IMG/VR virus record: IMGVR_UViG_3300013103_000012
Location: 1 to 51,571 of that record
Length of the DNA: 51,571 nucleotides
Source of the DNA: a virus
Strand: one strand, 5' to 3'
The notes beneath the pieces are model-generated. The model was not told where the DNA came from and did not search any database. It saw only the letters and a list, made by a program, of their open reading frames with translations. The position numbers and the translations under genes are program-made. Below, in pieces: positions 7,528 to 16,677 of the stretch (the first letter of the stretch is position 1; each line of letters starts with the position of its first letter).

Positions 7528-8692
7528 AAAAAATGAAAAGACACTTCTTGATGATGTTATTGATCATGATTTTGATAAATACTACACAGATCTATTTAGA
7601 GAGTACTCAGGTACACTAAAGGTGGGTCACTTCCACGAAGGAAATGTACTTGCTAGAGTTCCATTACAAAGAGCCTCTACGAAGTACCTTACAAATCCTC
7701 TACACACATACTGTATAAATCCTGATCAAAATCATGAGTACTCATCAGAGTTTGGGATAGAGGGTTATAGATACTTAAGAGAGGCTATTAGAGACGGAAG
7801 AGAAGATGTAAACCTTAACGTCCACCACCTTCTTGGAGGTAATGATCTTCTTACGTCTGTTACATCTACGATTGTCAATGTTACTGTAAATGCCCCTTTC
7901 AAGGAGTGCATGGAAGTAATTGCACACTATCAAAAGCTCGCAGGTAATAACTTCTACGGAGCTCTTCTTAGAGATCCGAGTAATCCTAACTTCATTATCA
8001 ATCCACTACACATCTTAACAGCTCTGGCTATTATGGAGAATGAAGAAATTCTAAATAACAATAAGTTTAATGTTATTTTGTACTTCCATACAGACAGGGC
8101 TCAATCTGACAAAGACTTCAGTACACACTACAGTAATGAAGACCTAGTTAGAGAGAACATAGAGAAACTTATGCAACTTTACACTGCTAAAGAAGATTGG
8201 TATATTAGAGGGGAGGCACCCCTAAGAAACTATGAACATAAGAAAGTGTTCATAAAGATTTCTGAATCTGTAATAGCTGGAGAGGTTCCTAAAGACAAGT
8301 ACTACTTATCTGCCCACCAGGTAATTACTAAAGGAATTGTTGCCCCATATTACGGAAGTTCACTTATATACGTAGAAGGACGTGAGGGTTCTATAGGATA
8401 CTCATTGTCGCCTTTCAAGTCAGTTAATATTAGAGGCTGTTCTTTTATATCTAATAGAGACACAGAACTAAGTTGGTCTTCTGTATGTACAGGAGATCTT
8501 CCAAGAAATTCATTCCAAGGAATGAGAAGTCTTACACACGCTAATTTGTCATCGCCATATACTAGCTATCCGATAGTGCCTGGCGCACTAGCTTATGCTG
8601 ACGCGATGATCCACAAATGTCTAGAGTTATACACTCTGGCTAATATCCTAGGAGATACTGATGGGAAAGAAGACGACGACTGTCAGGACTAA
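7520..8692 (+). CDS. E2-like / PRTRC-B-like candidate protein
   Basis: 390 residues from the ATG at 7520, chosen because it follows GGGAGGAGACCAAA; an earlier ATG at 7493 has no such site. The C-terminal segment SSVCTGDLPRNSF, then HANLSSPYTSYPI and PGALAYADA, resembles the region around the conserved cysteine of PRTRC protein B/E2-like proteins, where the pattern is roughly VCxG..P. This is by-eye family resemblance. Placement between an E1-like enzyme and a JAMM peptidase supports a conjugation role. No other domain is recognised. Confidence 0.55.
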   Translation: MFRKNEKTLLDDVIDHDFDKYYTDLFREYSGTLKVGHFHEGNVLARVPLQRASTKYLTNPLHTYCINPDQNHEYSSEFGIEGYRYLREAIRDGREDVNLNVHHLLGGNDLLTSVTSTIVNVTVNAPFKECMEVIAHYQKLAGNNFYGALLRDPSNPNFIINPLHILTALAIMENEEILNNNKFNVILYFHTDRAQSDKDFSTHYSNEDLVRENIEKLMQLYTAKEDWYIRGEAPLRNYEHKKVFIKISESVIAGEVPKDKYYLSAHQVITKGIVAPYYGSSLIYVEGREGSIGYSLSPFKSVNIRGCSFISNRDTELSWSSVCTGDLPRNSFQGMRSLTHANLSSPYTSYPIVPGALAYADAMIHKCLELYTLANILGDTDGKEDDDCQD

Positions 8693-10286
8693 CGTCCTGA
8701 CAAAACCAAAGATAAAAGACTTCATAACTGATACTAGTCAAGGAGTAATCCTTATTGACTCAAGAGCTATGCAAGAGATCTTTGTAAAATCTGGTCCATT
8801 GGCTAAAGACAATGAGTTCCAGGTACATTACTGGTTCTTGAATTTAAGGTTCAGAGCACCTGATAATTCTATACTTGACATTGCTATTCCTACTGCGTAT
8901 TTCAATTACAAACAAGAAGTATCGAAGGCCGCAATAGGCTTTAATATGAAACAAATCGGAGAAATCTCAGACCAAATCAAACCTTTACATAATGTAAAAG
9001 TTAACCAACTACTTGAACTAGGGATCGCGGAACAGTTCGAGGCTCTTCTTGGGGTAAAATTTGAGACACAGAGTGCACAATATGGATCAATCCATAGACA
9101 CCCAGGCTCTTCTTCATACCAGTCATTCTCTACTACAGACTTGGCTTTAGAGTCTGAGGAACCTGGTGTTGTCTTCCCATTCGGAGAGGCCAAAGAGGAC
9201 AGACCTAATTTCGCAGGGATTATGGCAATTGACAATGGTCAGTGCCGAGTTGCTCACTACGAGTACAGAACTGCTAATGGTACACTAGGAACAGATATTG
9301 AATATGTACAGGCCAATTGTGCTGCTATTGTTATACAAGAGGAGGCTACACTTTCTACTGTGCAAAGGCTTTTCGGAGAGGATCCAAAAAGGTCTTATAC
9401 TACTCTAGACAACTGCAGCCAGTCAGAGGCTGTGATAGGTATTGAGAAAATAGCTCACGAGTTATTCCTAGGTGAAGGATACAGCCCCTCTACAAATATA
9501 ATCTCTGAGGATAATCTTTCACTTAAACCTGTTAAGACTTACAACTACAATACCGCTTCATATGCCTACGATAAGCCACATGTGACAATGACAAAAGACG
9601 ACTTGAATAAACTGCCGCTAGTAGAGTTAAATAATATACAGAAAAATCTTCACTTTAAAGTGAAGGCTACAAGACTGTACTCCTACACGAGGGAGAAAGA
9701 TAAGGTTGTTAAAAGTATTCTTGAAAAACAAGAAGAGTACTTAAAGACGCCTGCACTTGCGGAGACAGTACATACAAGAGGAACATTAGAAGTACTTGGA
9801 CTTGCTGCACTTCGAAAGGTGTATAGTCAGATCACTCTAAAGGTTTTTGGAAAAAAGCTTGATGCAGGTACAATGGTTTTTCAAAGTATTATTGCAGCCA
9901 TTCTAGACGCTCAGAAGTTAGATGTGACAGAACCTGCTGGAAAGTTTAATTACACTGAGGACAAGCTTCAGAAACTTGCCTTCCCCGCTGTTGTTAAGAT
10001 CTATTCAGAATTCTATGAGACTTACTATGCTGATGTGGTTCATTATGCTGTGGCTACTGTCACAGAGAATGATTTTAAAGATAAACAAGAGTGTATTGAT
10101 GAGACACTTGAGCTGCAGAACTCAATAATAATTGAACAGCAGGAGTCTGTTATGCCTTCAAAGGAAGTTATGATTGCTGAGATTGTTGCAAGATCTGGGT
10201 GTGTGGAAGACGGTCAATGGTTAGAGTATATGGAACAAGAAAACATTTACGATTGGTACTATACAGAAGAACCTTACGACGTATAA
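8661..10286 (+). CDS. JAMM/JAB-domain metallopeptidase with C-terminal extension
   Basis: 541 residues. The sequence IHRHPGSSSYQSFSTTD near residue 145 is a JAMM zinc motif (H-x-H-P ... S-x-x-D), with two more residues than usual between the second His and Ser. JAMM enzymes cleave isopeptide or C-terminal bonds of ubiquitin-like proteins. A helical region (~320-541) of unknown function follows. It overlaps the E2-like gene by 32 bases and starts after AGGAGATACTG. It could mature a modifier, remove it, or cleave another phage protein. Confidence 0.75.
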   Translation: MGKKTTTVRTNVLTKPKIKDFITDTSQGVILIDSRAMQEIFVKSGPLAKDNEFQVHYWFLNLRFRAPDNSILDIAIPTAYFNYKQEVSKAAIGFNMKQIGEISDQIKPLHNVKVNQLLELGIAEQFEALLGVKFETQSAQYGSIHRHPGSSSYQSFSTTDLALESEEPGVVFPFGEAKEDRPNFAGIMAIDNGQCRVAHYEYRTANGTLGTDIEYVQANCAAIVIQEEATLSTVQRLFGEDPKRSYTTLDNCSQSEAVIGIEKIAHELFLGEGYSPSTNIISEDNLSLKPVKTYNYNTASYAYDKPHVTMTKDDLNKLPLVELNNIQKNLHFKVKATRLYSYTREKDKVVKSILEKQEEYLKTPALAETVHTRGTLEVLGLAALRKVYSQITLKVFGKKLDAGTMVFQSIIAAILDAQKLDVTEPAGKFNYTEDKLQKLAFPAVVKIYSEFYETYYADVVHYAVATVTENDFKDKQECIDETLELQNSIIIEQQESVMPSKEVMIAEIVARSGCVEDGQWLEYMEQENIYDWYYTEEPYDV

Positions 10287-10296
10287 AAGGATATTC

Positions 10297-10857
10297 ATGA
10301 AAGACGCTAAAGAAAAACTGCGGATTGCTGCTGACATTAGACGCCATAATAATTTTGTTGCCACCGAGATGGTCAATGAATTTGCAAAGGCTACTCCACT
10401 TAGGGTGAGACATACTCTTTACATGTCCCACATTAAAAAGATTGATACTAATAATGTATGGCTTAAGGAGTACTTAGTAAAGACTAATGGAAGGTACACT
10501 AAAGATGCTTCAGGTAACTGGATAGATAAGTCTTATTCAAGATCTCTCTACAAGATACCCACATTTGAGCAGTATTGTAAACGCGATTTCCGTGCTTACA
10601 TTTGCCAACAACTAGCAAGAACAGAGTACGAGTATCTTTTCTCCGACCTCACCCCTTCTGAAATTGGAAGGTTACTGAATATGGGCAAGGCTCATACTAG
10701 CAAGACATTAAAGGGAGTTATTAAGAAGTTGCAGACTCCGTCTGCTTCTAAGAATTATAATGAACTTAAAGACACTGACATTGCCTTGTCGGCAATAACT
10801 CAAGACGTACATACTGTTAATCAGTATATGATGGACTTCACACCTCATGGAGACTAA
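10297..10857 (+). CDS. Hypothetical helical protein, possible DNA-binding
   Basis: 186 residues, basic, mostly helical. The segment LTPSEIGRLLNMGKAHTSKTLKGVIKKL (about residues 120-147) has the spacing of a helix-turn-helix with a recognition helix, so DNA binding is plausible. Starts after AAAAGGATATTC, overlaps thyX at its end. No family assigned. Confidence 0.65.
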   Translation: MKDAKEKLRIAADIRRHNNFVATEMVNEFAKATPLRVRHTLYMSHIKKIDTNNVWLKEYLVKTNGRYTKDASGNWIDKSYSRSLYKIPTFEQYCKRDFRAYICQQLARTEYEYLFSDLTPSEIGRLLNMGKAHTSKTLKGVIKKLQTPSASKNYNELKDTDIALSAITQDVHTVNQYMMDFTPHGD

Positions 10858-11449
10858 ATTGGATATAAAATTATTACACCACACACCCTTAGACTTTGTA
10901 AACTCGGGTATACGGATGTGTTGGAACTCAGAAGCTAGGTCAGATAATAATGGCCCAATAGACCAAGGTCTGAATGTCCGGATTGCCAACAAGATGAAAC
11001 ACTCTTCTGTATTAAGACATTCTTTGTATGTGTTCAGGATTACTGCCTCTACAAAGACCCTTCTTGCCTTCACAAGACATAAGGCCGGAGTTGACTTTTC
11101 TGTACAATCTACACGATATACTACATCTAAAAGAGCCGATGCTCTTACATTTACACAGACGCCTAACGAGTCTATAAATAAGTCTCTAGAGGTTATTATG
11201 GACTTGGTTCAAGGCCATATTGCTGCAGGTCATTCTGATGATGACATTGCTATGCTTCTTCCACAGGCTTATGATTACACGTGGCAGGTGTCAATGAATG
11301 CACAAGCTATTCAACACTTCCTGTCACTTCGTACTGCCCCATCTGCGCACTATGACATAAGAGCGGTTGCAAATGGTATGTACTCAGTTCTTCCTGATGA
11401 CCACAAGTACTTATTTAAGGACTCTCTACATGTTACAGACACTGATTAA
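10847..11449 (+). CDS. thyX: FAD-dependent thymidylate synthase ThyX
   Basis: 200 residues. The ThyX signature is visible as TRHKAGVDFSVQSTRYT, the RHR-type motif in the 15-residue form known in several ThyX enzymes (Lys replaces the third-position Arg). ThyX makes dTMP from dUMP using methylene-tetrahydrofolate, FAD and NADPH. Other conserved surroundings (SVLRHSLYVFRI; ALTFTQ) fit. It overlaps both neighbours. A phage NAD kinase at 16678 could help to supply NADP(H). Confidence 0.88.
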   Translation: METKLDIKLLHHTPLDFVNSGIRMCWNSEARSDNNGPIDQGLNVRIANKMKHSSVLRHSLYVFRITASTKTLLAFTRHKAGVDFSVQSTRYTTSKRADALTFTQTPNESINKSLEVIMDLVQGHIAAGHSDDDIAMLLPQAYDYTWQVSMNAQAIQHFLSLRTAPSAHYDIRAVANGMYSVLPDDHKYLFKDSLHVTDTD

Positions 11450-12452
11450 GAAGTTCGAAGAAGAGAACGACTGCAAGGTCGTATACTTGACGAAGTCAGG
11501 TTCGACCCTCTACGGAACGAACACTCCCGCTTCAGATGTGGACTATCGCGGTGTATACATTCCGAATAAAAGGGATGTACTTCTCAAGAGAGATCTGCCG
11601 TTATACTCATACTCTACAGGTGGTAAAGACTCTAAGAATACAAAAGACGATATAGATTTTCATTTGGATTCTATACACACTTGGTTCAAACTTCTTAAGA
11701 AGGGTGAGACGGGATCATTAGACTTACTATTCTCTATGTTTAGAGAGGATACGATTGTTCTACAGGACACAGTCTTTCTGAATCTTATTAAGGATAACTA
11801 CAAGTCTTTCTATGGTAAGAACTTACAGGCCTTTGTGGGCTACTGTGTTGGGCAGGCGAGACAGTCAGGGATTAAAGGTACTCGTTATGGTGAGCTTAAG
11901 AGCTTCTTGAAAGTTCTTAATTCTGATAAATATATTCAAGGTGCACTTGACCAGAGGTTGGATGCTCTATTACTTCCTTCAGATGTAAAGAAGTTCAAAT
12001 ACATTAACTTCGTTATGGCCCCTGGTCCACGTTCAAATCGCAAACAAGAAGATATACTCTACCTAGATGTTCTAGGTAAGAAGTATGCACTTCATTCGAC
12101 ATCTCTTGCTCGCCTTATTGAAAAGCTTACAGAGATGGAGGCTTCATACGGTTCAAGGGCTAAAGAGGTTACAGAAGGTATTTGTTACAAAAGTCTGGGA
12201 CATTCCTTGAGGGTCATACTCGAGGTGAAGGAACTTCTTGAGACTAACTTCATTAAGTTCCCACTCTCTCAAAGGCAGTACATTCTAGACATAAGGGCTG
12301 GAAAGGTCGATGAGACTGTGATACTGAATACGATCGAACACTTGATAGAAGAGGTTGATTCTCTATTAGAGACTACGGATATACAAGAGTCTTCGGACAC
12401 AGAGAAAGTAGATGAGATCTACTTACACTTACTTGATTTAAAGGAGAAATAA
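11430..12452 (+). CDS. RlaP-type nucleotidyltransferase (RNA repair)
   Basis: 340 residues from the ATG at 11430 (AAGGA seven bases upstream). It has a Pol-beta-type nucleotidyltransferase signature SGSTLYGTNTPASDVDYRGVY: the GS loop plus the D-x-D metal pair. This arrangement matches the RlaP/DUF4269-like 'predicted nucleotidyltransferase' family, which is often encoded beside RNA ligases in RNA repair operons. Here an RNA ligase gene follows with a one-base overlap. Likely cytoplasmic end-modification of broken RNA; substrate unknown. Confidence 0.8.
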   Translation: MLQTLIKKFEEENDCKVVYLTKSGSTLYGTNTPASDVDYRGVYIPNKRDVLLKRDLPLYSYSTGGKDSKNTKDDIDFHLDSIHTWFKLLKKGETGSLDLLFSMFREDTIVLQDTVFLNLIKDNYKSFYGKNLQAFVGYCVGQARQSGIKGTRYGELKSFLKVLNSDKYIQGALDQRLDALLLPSDVKKFKYINFVMAPGPRSNRKQEDILYLDVLGKKYALHSTSLARLIEKLTEMEASYGSRAKEVTEGICYKSLGHSLRVILEVKELLETNFIKFPLSQRQYILDIRAGKVDETVILNTIEHLIEEVDSLLETTDIQESSDTEKVDEIYLHLLDLKEK

Positions 12453-13573
12453 TGAGAAAATTGGTGACAATTAAAAAGATTGATAAATTAATTCCTATCC
12501 CTAAGAAGGATAGAATAGTTCTGGCTGTAATTGGTGGCTGGTCGGTGATTGTTAAGAAGGATGAGTTCGTTGTTAATGATCTTTGTGTATTCTTCGAGAT
12601 TGACAGTTTCTTACCTGTGGCTGATATGTATGAGTTCTTAGGTAAACCTACTACTCACCAGGATAAACTTGGACACAGATTGAGAACTATGAAGATGTCT
12701 GGGGCTGTTTCACAGGGACTGGCACTACCTTTAAATATGCTCTTCGGCAAGCCTGAAGATGTTACTGAAGGTTCAGACTGGACTGAAGAGTTTGGAGTAA
12801 TTAAATTTGATATTGATCTTACTCAACAAGGTAAGGGTGGTGGCTTGCAGGTTACTGGACAACCTAAAAGCAAATTCCCTAGTTTTTTAAGAAAGACTGA
12901 TCAAGAACGTATTCAGAACTTGCCTCATTACTTTGAGGTTCATAAGAATACATTATTTGAAGAGACACTTAAATTGGATGGATCTTCTATGACTTGTTAT
13001 AAGATTGACAACGACATTCCTTTCTGGAAAGGTTGGATCAATATGCTGGCTGTACTGGTAGGCTACAAGGATATAACAGAACCTGATGTATTTCCGTTTA
13101 ACCACTTTGGTGTGTGTTCTAGGAATCTAGAGCTTAAACGCCCTGGGTCTGAAGATAAGAAGTCTAACTTCTGGACAGCTGCCACTAATGCTGAGCTTGA
13201 AAGAGATCTGCCTACAGGTTATGCTGTACAAGGTGAAGTGCTTGCTACAAATATACAGGCTAATTATGAGAAAGTGGATTCTGTTGAATTTCACATATTC
13301 TCTGTATTCAATATTGAGACACAAGAATACTTAAATCCTACGGATGCTTCTGCATTCGTTAAGAAGTACTTACCTGACGCTACACATATTCCTATAGTGG
13401 ATACGCTGCCTATATTTGATACTTGTAAAGACTTTGATTCTTTACAAGAAAGAGTTACAGGACCTTCAATTAATTCAGATGTTAAGTCTGAAGGTAGGGT
13501 CTATAAGTCATTAGAGGGTACTATTACTTTTAAGTGCGTGTCTAATGCCTACTTGCTACAGAAAAGTAAGTAA
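12452..13573 (+). CDS. RNA ligase, Rnl5/DRB0094-like
   Basis: 373 residues. An N-terminal ~170-residue OB-like domain precedes the ligase core, as in the Deinococcus DRB0094 (Rnl5) type. Motif I is TLKLDGSSMTCYK with the lysine that becomes adenylylated; motif III is FGVCSRNLELK; a GEV segment fits motif IIIa/IV; motif V is likely LEGTITFKC near the end. It would seal nicks in RNA using ATP. It is coupled to the RlaP gene and close to a CCA-adding enzyme, so tRNA repair or tRNA splicing is the natural inference. Confidence 0.85.
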   Translation: MRKLVTIKKIDKLIPIPKKDRIVLAVIGGWSVIVKKDEFVVNDLCVFFEIDSFLPVADMYEFLGKPTTHQDKLGHRLRTMKMSGAVSQGLALPLNMLFGKPEDVTEGSDWTEEFGVIKFDIDLTQQGKGGGLQVTGQPKSKFPSFLRKTDQERIQNLPHYFEVHKNTLFEETLKLDGSSMTCYKIDNDIPFWKGWINMLAVLVGYKDITEPDVFPFNHFGVCSRNLELKRPGSEDKKSNFWTAATNAELERDLPTGYAVQGEVLATNIQANYEKVDSVEFHIFSVFNIETQEYLNPTDASAFVKKYLPDATHIPIVDTLPIFDTCKDFDSLQERVTGPSINSDVKSEGRVYKSLEGTITFKCVSNAYLLQKSK

Positions 13574-13591
13574 GACTTGCTTGATTTATAG

Positions 13592-13609
13592 AGCACACTT
13601 CGGTGTGCT
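13592..13609 (+). terminator. UUCG-capped hairpin, probable terminator
   Basis: AGCACAC-TTCG-GTGTGCT, seven base pairs with the same stem core and tetraloop as the hairpin at 1427. No U-tract follows. It lies between the RNA ligase stop and the next ribosome-binding site. Confidence 0.6.
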
Positions 13610-13636
13610 GAACTAAGTTAAATAAAAGGATACACA

Positions 13637-13813
13637 ATGAACATTCTAGACTACGACGATTGGTGTGAGCAGACAGGTTACGAACTCTTCCAAGAGGTCG
13701 ACTACTCATACTCAAAGACAAATATTCACACACACTTGCAAGAGGCTTACGAGTCATATGTTGCAGATATGACTGACAAGATTCATAAAGACATAAAGGC
13801 TGACAGATGTTAA
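13637..13813 (+). CDS. 58-residue hypothetical protein
   Basis: The ATG follows AAAAGGATACACA and the stop overlaps the start of the phosphoesterase gene. The acidic product begins MNILDYDDWCEQTGYELF and has a helical C-terminus. Coding is supported by a good ribosome-binding site and coupling. No function recognised. Confidence 0.65.
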   Translation: MNILDYDDWCEQTGYELFQEVDYSYSKTNIHTHLQEAYESYVADMTDKIHKDIKADRC

Positions 13814-14460
13814 AGGTGGTATGTGTGAGTGACACTCATGAGCTACATGCGCAGTTAGATCTTACGATCTATCCAGATTGTGATATATTACTACATGCTG
13901 GGGATTTCTCCGGTACAGGGACTAAAACTGAGACTATTAAATTCTTTGAGTGGTTTAATAGACAACCATTCAAGCATAAGATATTTATAAATGGGAATCA
14001 TGATTGGCTCGGAGAGAGAGACCCCGAAGCATTCGCTAACTTAGTAGCTAACTATCCTGACATTACACACCTACAAGGTACTGGTATAGTTGTCGAGGGT
14101 ATTAAGATACAGGGTTTTGCGGATACACCTGAGTTCTGTAACTGGGCGTTCAATCGTACACAAGAAGAACTAACTGAGATATGGAAAGGCATTGACGAAG
14201 ACACTGACGTTTTATTATGTCATGGCCCACCACACTATATATTAGATGAAGTTAACAACAACTGGTCGGCTACTTGTAATGTAGGAGACCCTGCACTAGC
14301 TTTAGCTGTATCCAAGCTTGACCTTAAAGCTTGTGTATTCGGTCACATACATACTCAAGGTGGTAAGCAAGTGGAGATAGATGGTACATTATTTGTTAAT
14401 GCTGCCGTACTTAATGACGGTTACCAATTAGCCTATGAGCCTCAGCTTATAGAGGTTTAA
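13807..14460 (+). CDS. Calcineurin-like metallophosphoesterase
   Basis: 217 residues with all the family motifs in order: VSDTHE, HAGDFSG, NGNHDW, CHGPP and GHIH. These coordinate two metals and hydrolyse phosphomono- or diesters. The short form without extra domains resembles stand-alone phage and bacterial phosphodiesterases; substrates may include 2',3'-cyclic ends or nucleotides, and the RNA-repair context makes RNA ends attractive, but this is inference. Confidence 0.88.
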   Translation: MLKVVCVSDTHELHAQLDLTIYPDCDILLHAGDFSGTGTKTETIKFFEWFNRQPFKHKIFINGNHDWLGERDPEAFANLVANYPDITHLQGTGIVVEGIKIQGFADTPEFCNWAFNRTQEELTEIWKGIDEDTDVLLCHGPPHYILDEVNNNWSATCNVGDPALALAVSKLDLKACVFGHIHTQGGKQVEIDGTLFVNAAVLNDGYQLAYEPQLIEV

Positions 14461-14469
14461 GGTTAATTA

Positions 14470-14478
14470 TGGTATACT
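14470..14478 (+). promoter_or_regulatory. Extended -10 promoter before HNH gene
   Basis: TGGTATACT, a TG-n-TATACT extended -10 element six bases before the start codon of the nuclease gene. The same TATACT motif stands before the nuclease genes at 44194 and 47333. No good -35 hexamer. Confidence 0.4.
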
Positions 14479-14483
14479 AACGT

Positions 14484-15170
14484 ATGACTAGATTAGAGAT
14501 AGAAACTGAGTTTTTTACAGTAAAAGGAACACTTAATAACCATAGAGTAAAGAAGAGTGGGCTAAGTCCCCAAACTATTTACAACATGTACTACGAAGTA
14601 GTCACTCCTAAATGCACTTGCGGACAGGAGCGTACGTTTTACACATTCCCTAAAGGCTATAGGTTAACCTGTAGCTCACGGATATGTGCAGCTAATGCCA
14701 AAGAAGGAATGCTGAAACGTAAAGCGACAAACATTGCTAAATATGGTGTAGAAGAATTTCCAACAAGTGTTAGATTCAGAGAAGCCTGCCTACAAAACTT
14801 AGGAGCTGTAAATCCTAGCTTTCTCCAGACATGTTTGGATAAAGGTAGGGATACGAAGATTGCCAAAGGTAGTCAGATTCCTGATGAAGATAGGACTGAG
14901 TGGGAGCTTTATAAGAAACTAGTTTTAGCAGAGACAAGAAAGAACTGCACTAATCTGAAGAATATACACCTTAGAGGTCATATAAAAAATGACCCAGATG
15001 CATACCACCTAGACCATAAAGTGAGTGTATACTATGGATTTATTAATAACATACTCCCTACAGTAATAGGAAATACTCTTAATCTTGAGATGATACCTGC
15101 ACGTACTAACATGCAGAAACGTACTAAATGCTCTGCAACACTAGAGGACATTACAGTACAGGCCAACTAA
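14484..15170 (+). CDS. Putative HNH homing endonuclease
   Basis: 228 residues. An N-terminal zinc-ribbon-like part (CTCGQ ... CSSRIC) is followed by a basic region and a C-terminal HNH-like segment (YHLDHKVSVYYGFINNILP, then IGNTLNLEMIPARTN), the layout of free-standing phage homing nucleases. It interrupts the operon between the phosphoesterase and the next gene, has its own promoter-like TATACT and lacks a clear ribosome-binding site, all typical of mobile nuclease genes. Confidence 0.75.
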   Translation: MTRLEIETEFFTVKGTLNNHRVKKSGLSPQTIYNMYYEVVTPKCTCGQERTFYTFPKGYRLTCSSRICAANAKEGMLKRKATNIAKYGVEEFPTSVRFREACLQNLGAVNPSFLQTCLDKGRDTKIAKGSQIPDEDRTEWELYKKLVLAETRKNCTNLKNIHLRGHIKNDPDAYHLDHKVSVYYGFINNILPTVIGNTLNLEMIPARTNMQKRTKCSATLEDITVQAN

Positions 15171-15204
15171 CCCACTAATCGTTATAGAAATTTAAAGGAT
15201 GTAC

Positions 15205-15438
15205 ATGATTAAAATACACACTGCTGTTAATGGCTCTCCGAACTGTAGTGAAGAGATTTACTGGATACATCCTTCAGAGATCTTTAGAGTCTACAAGGAA
15301 GTAGGAAAACCCTACACACATAGAATACAAGTGGCAAAACATGATTATAATATATTCATTAAGATTATGACTCCTGACTTACAGGAGTATTTGGACAACT
15401 CGCACAGGAGTTACAATCCTCTTGGCATCACTTTATAA
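15205..15438 (+). CDS. Hypothetical protein
   Basis: 77 residues from the ATG at 15205; the ATG at 15199 overlaps the AAAGGA ribosome-binding site and is less likely. Small mixed alpha/beta protein without known motifs. It precedes the CCA-adding enzyme gene. Confidence 0.6.
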   Translation: MIKIHTAVNGSPNCSEEIYWIHPSEIFRVYKEVGKPYTHRIQVAKHDYNIFIKIMTPDLQEYLDNSHRSYNPLGITL

Positions 15439-15447
15439 AGGATACAC

Positions 15448-16677
15448 ATGAATACATATTTAGTTGGAGGATCAGTTCGAGACTCCTTGATAAATGACAT
15501 ACACGGGACAGACATTCAGTCTAATGACAAAGACTACTGCGTTGTAGGTTCATCGATGAATGAGATGATCTCTCTTGGATACACATTTGTAGGTAAGGAT
15601 TTCCCTGTATTTCTACACCCAGAGACAAAAGATGAATACGCTCTTGCTAGACGCGAGAGATCCACTGGTGGAGGTCATTCAGACTTCATTACTGAGTTAA
15701 GTGACGTTACACTTGACGAGGACTTGTTACGCCGGGATTTGAGTGTGAACTCAATCGCATATGACGAAGACTCTGGAGATTACATTGATCCACACGGTGG
15801 TATAGATGATATTCGTAAGAAGGTATTAAGACATACTTCAGATGCTTTCAGAGAGGACCCTGTAAGGGTACTTCGATTGGCAAGATTCAGAGCTACTCTA
15901 GGTACAGATTGGAAGATCGCCCACGCTACAAAGGCTTTATGTTACGATATGCGAGTTACTCTTACTTCACTTACTCCAGAACGAATCTGGAAAGAGGTCG
16001 AGAAGGCTTTACTTCTTCCGAACTCACGAGTATTCTTTGAGACTCTTCTTGAGTTGAATATACTTGGATACGTATTCCCTGTGCTAGAGCCTATGGTTCT
16101 ATGCAAGGAGGGTAGTAAACACCACAGAGAGTCCTCTGTATTTGAACACACTATGATGATGCTGGACGTTGTCCATGATAAGTCACTAGAAATTAAGACT
16201 GCTGTCTTATTCCACGATGTGGCTAAGCCACACTGTTACAAATACTTTGGTTCGTCTGCAGGACATGCAAGTCCTGTATACTTTGCTCCACTTCTGCCTA
16301 ACTGGCTTCCGAAGAAGTTGCTAGGTACTACGCTATTCTTAGTGGAGAATCATACGAAGATTTACAAGACACATGAGATGACTGCAAAGACTATTGCTAC
16401 ATTCCTTGCGAAGTACAAGACTTCACAAATGCTTGAGGATCAGCTTACGCTTGCACATGCGGACGATGCTGGAAGGCTTGCAGATCCTGGAGTTTCAAAA
16501 GAGATTGAGTACACTCTTATAAGAGATACTTGGACGAAGATAAAGGCTTACTCTCCTTGGGAATGGATAAAGGACGAACTTGTTCGTAATAGGACTCCGA
16601 GTGGCGAGGCTATAAGACAGAATGTACACTCTTACAATATACAAGTTGTGAAAGAGATATTCAAAAAGGATAAATAG
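15448..16677 (+). CDS. cca: CCA-adding tRNA nucleotidyltransferase (class II, with HD domain)
   Basis: 409 residues, close in order and length to E. coli Cca. It starts NTYLVGGSVRDSL, has DFPVFLHPETKDEYALARRER, the RRDLSVNSIA motif and EDPVRVLRLARF, then an HD phosphohydrolase domain (VFEHTMMM..., LFHDVAKP). It adds or repairs the 3' CCA of tRNAs; the HD domain in E. coli gives phosphatase and phosphodiesterase activity. Several phage tRNAs here lack an encoded CCA, so the enzyme is directly useful. With RNA ligase and RlaP it forms an RNA-repair set. Confidence 0.92.
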   Translation: MNTYLVGGSVRDSLINDIHGTDIQSNDKDYCVVGSSMNEMISLGYTFVGKDFPVFLHPETKDEYALARRERSTGGGHSDFITELSDVTLDEDLLRRDLSVNSIAYDEDSGDYIDPHGGIDDIRKKVLRHTSDAFREDPVRVLRLARFRATLGTDWKIAHATKALCYDMRVTLTSLTPERIWKEVEKALLLPNSRVFFETLLELNILGYVFPVLEPMVLCKEGSKHHRESSVFEHTMMMLDVVHDKSLEIKTAVLFHDVAKPHCYKYFGSSAGHASPVYFAPLLPNWLPKKLLGTTLFLVENHTKIYKTHEMTAKTIATFLAKYKTSQMLEDQLTLAHADDAGRLADPGVSKEIEYTLIRDTWTKIKAYSPWEWIKDELVRNRTPSGEAIRQNVHSYNIQVVKEIFKKDK

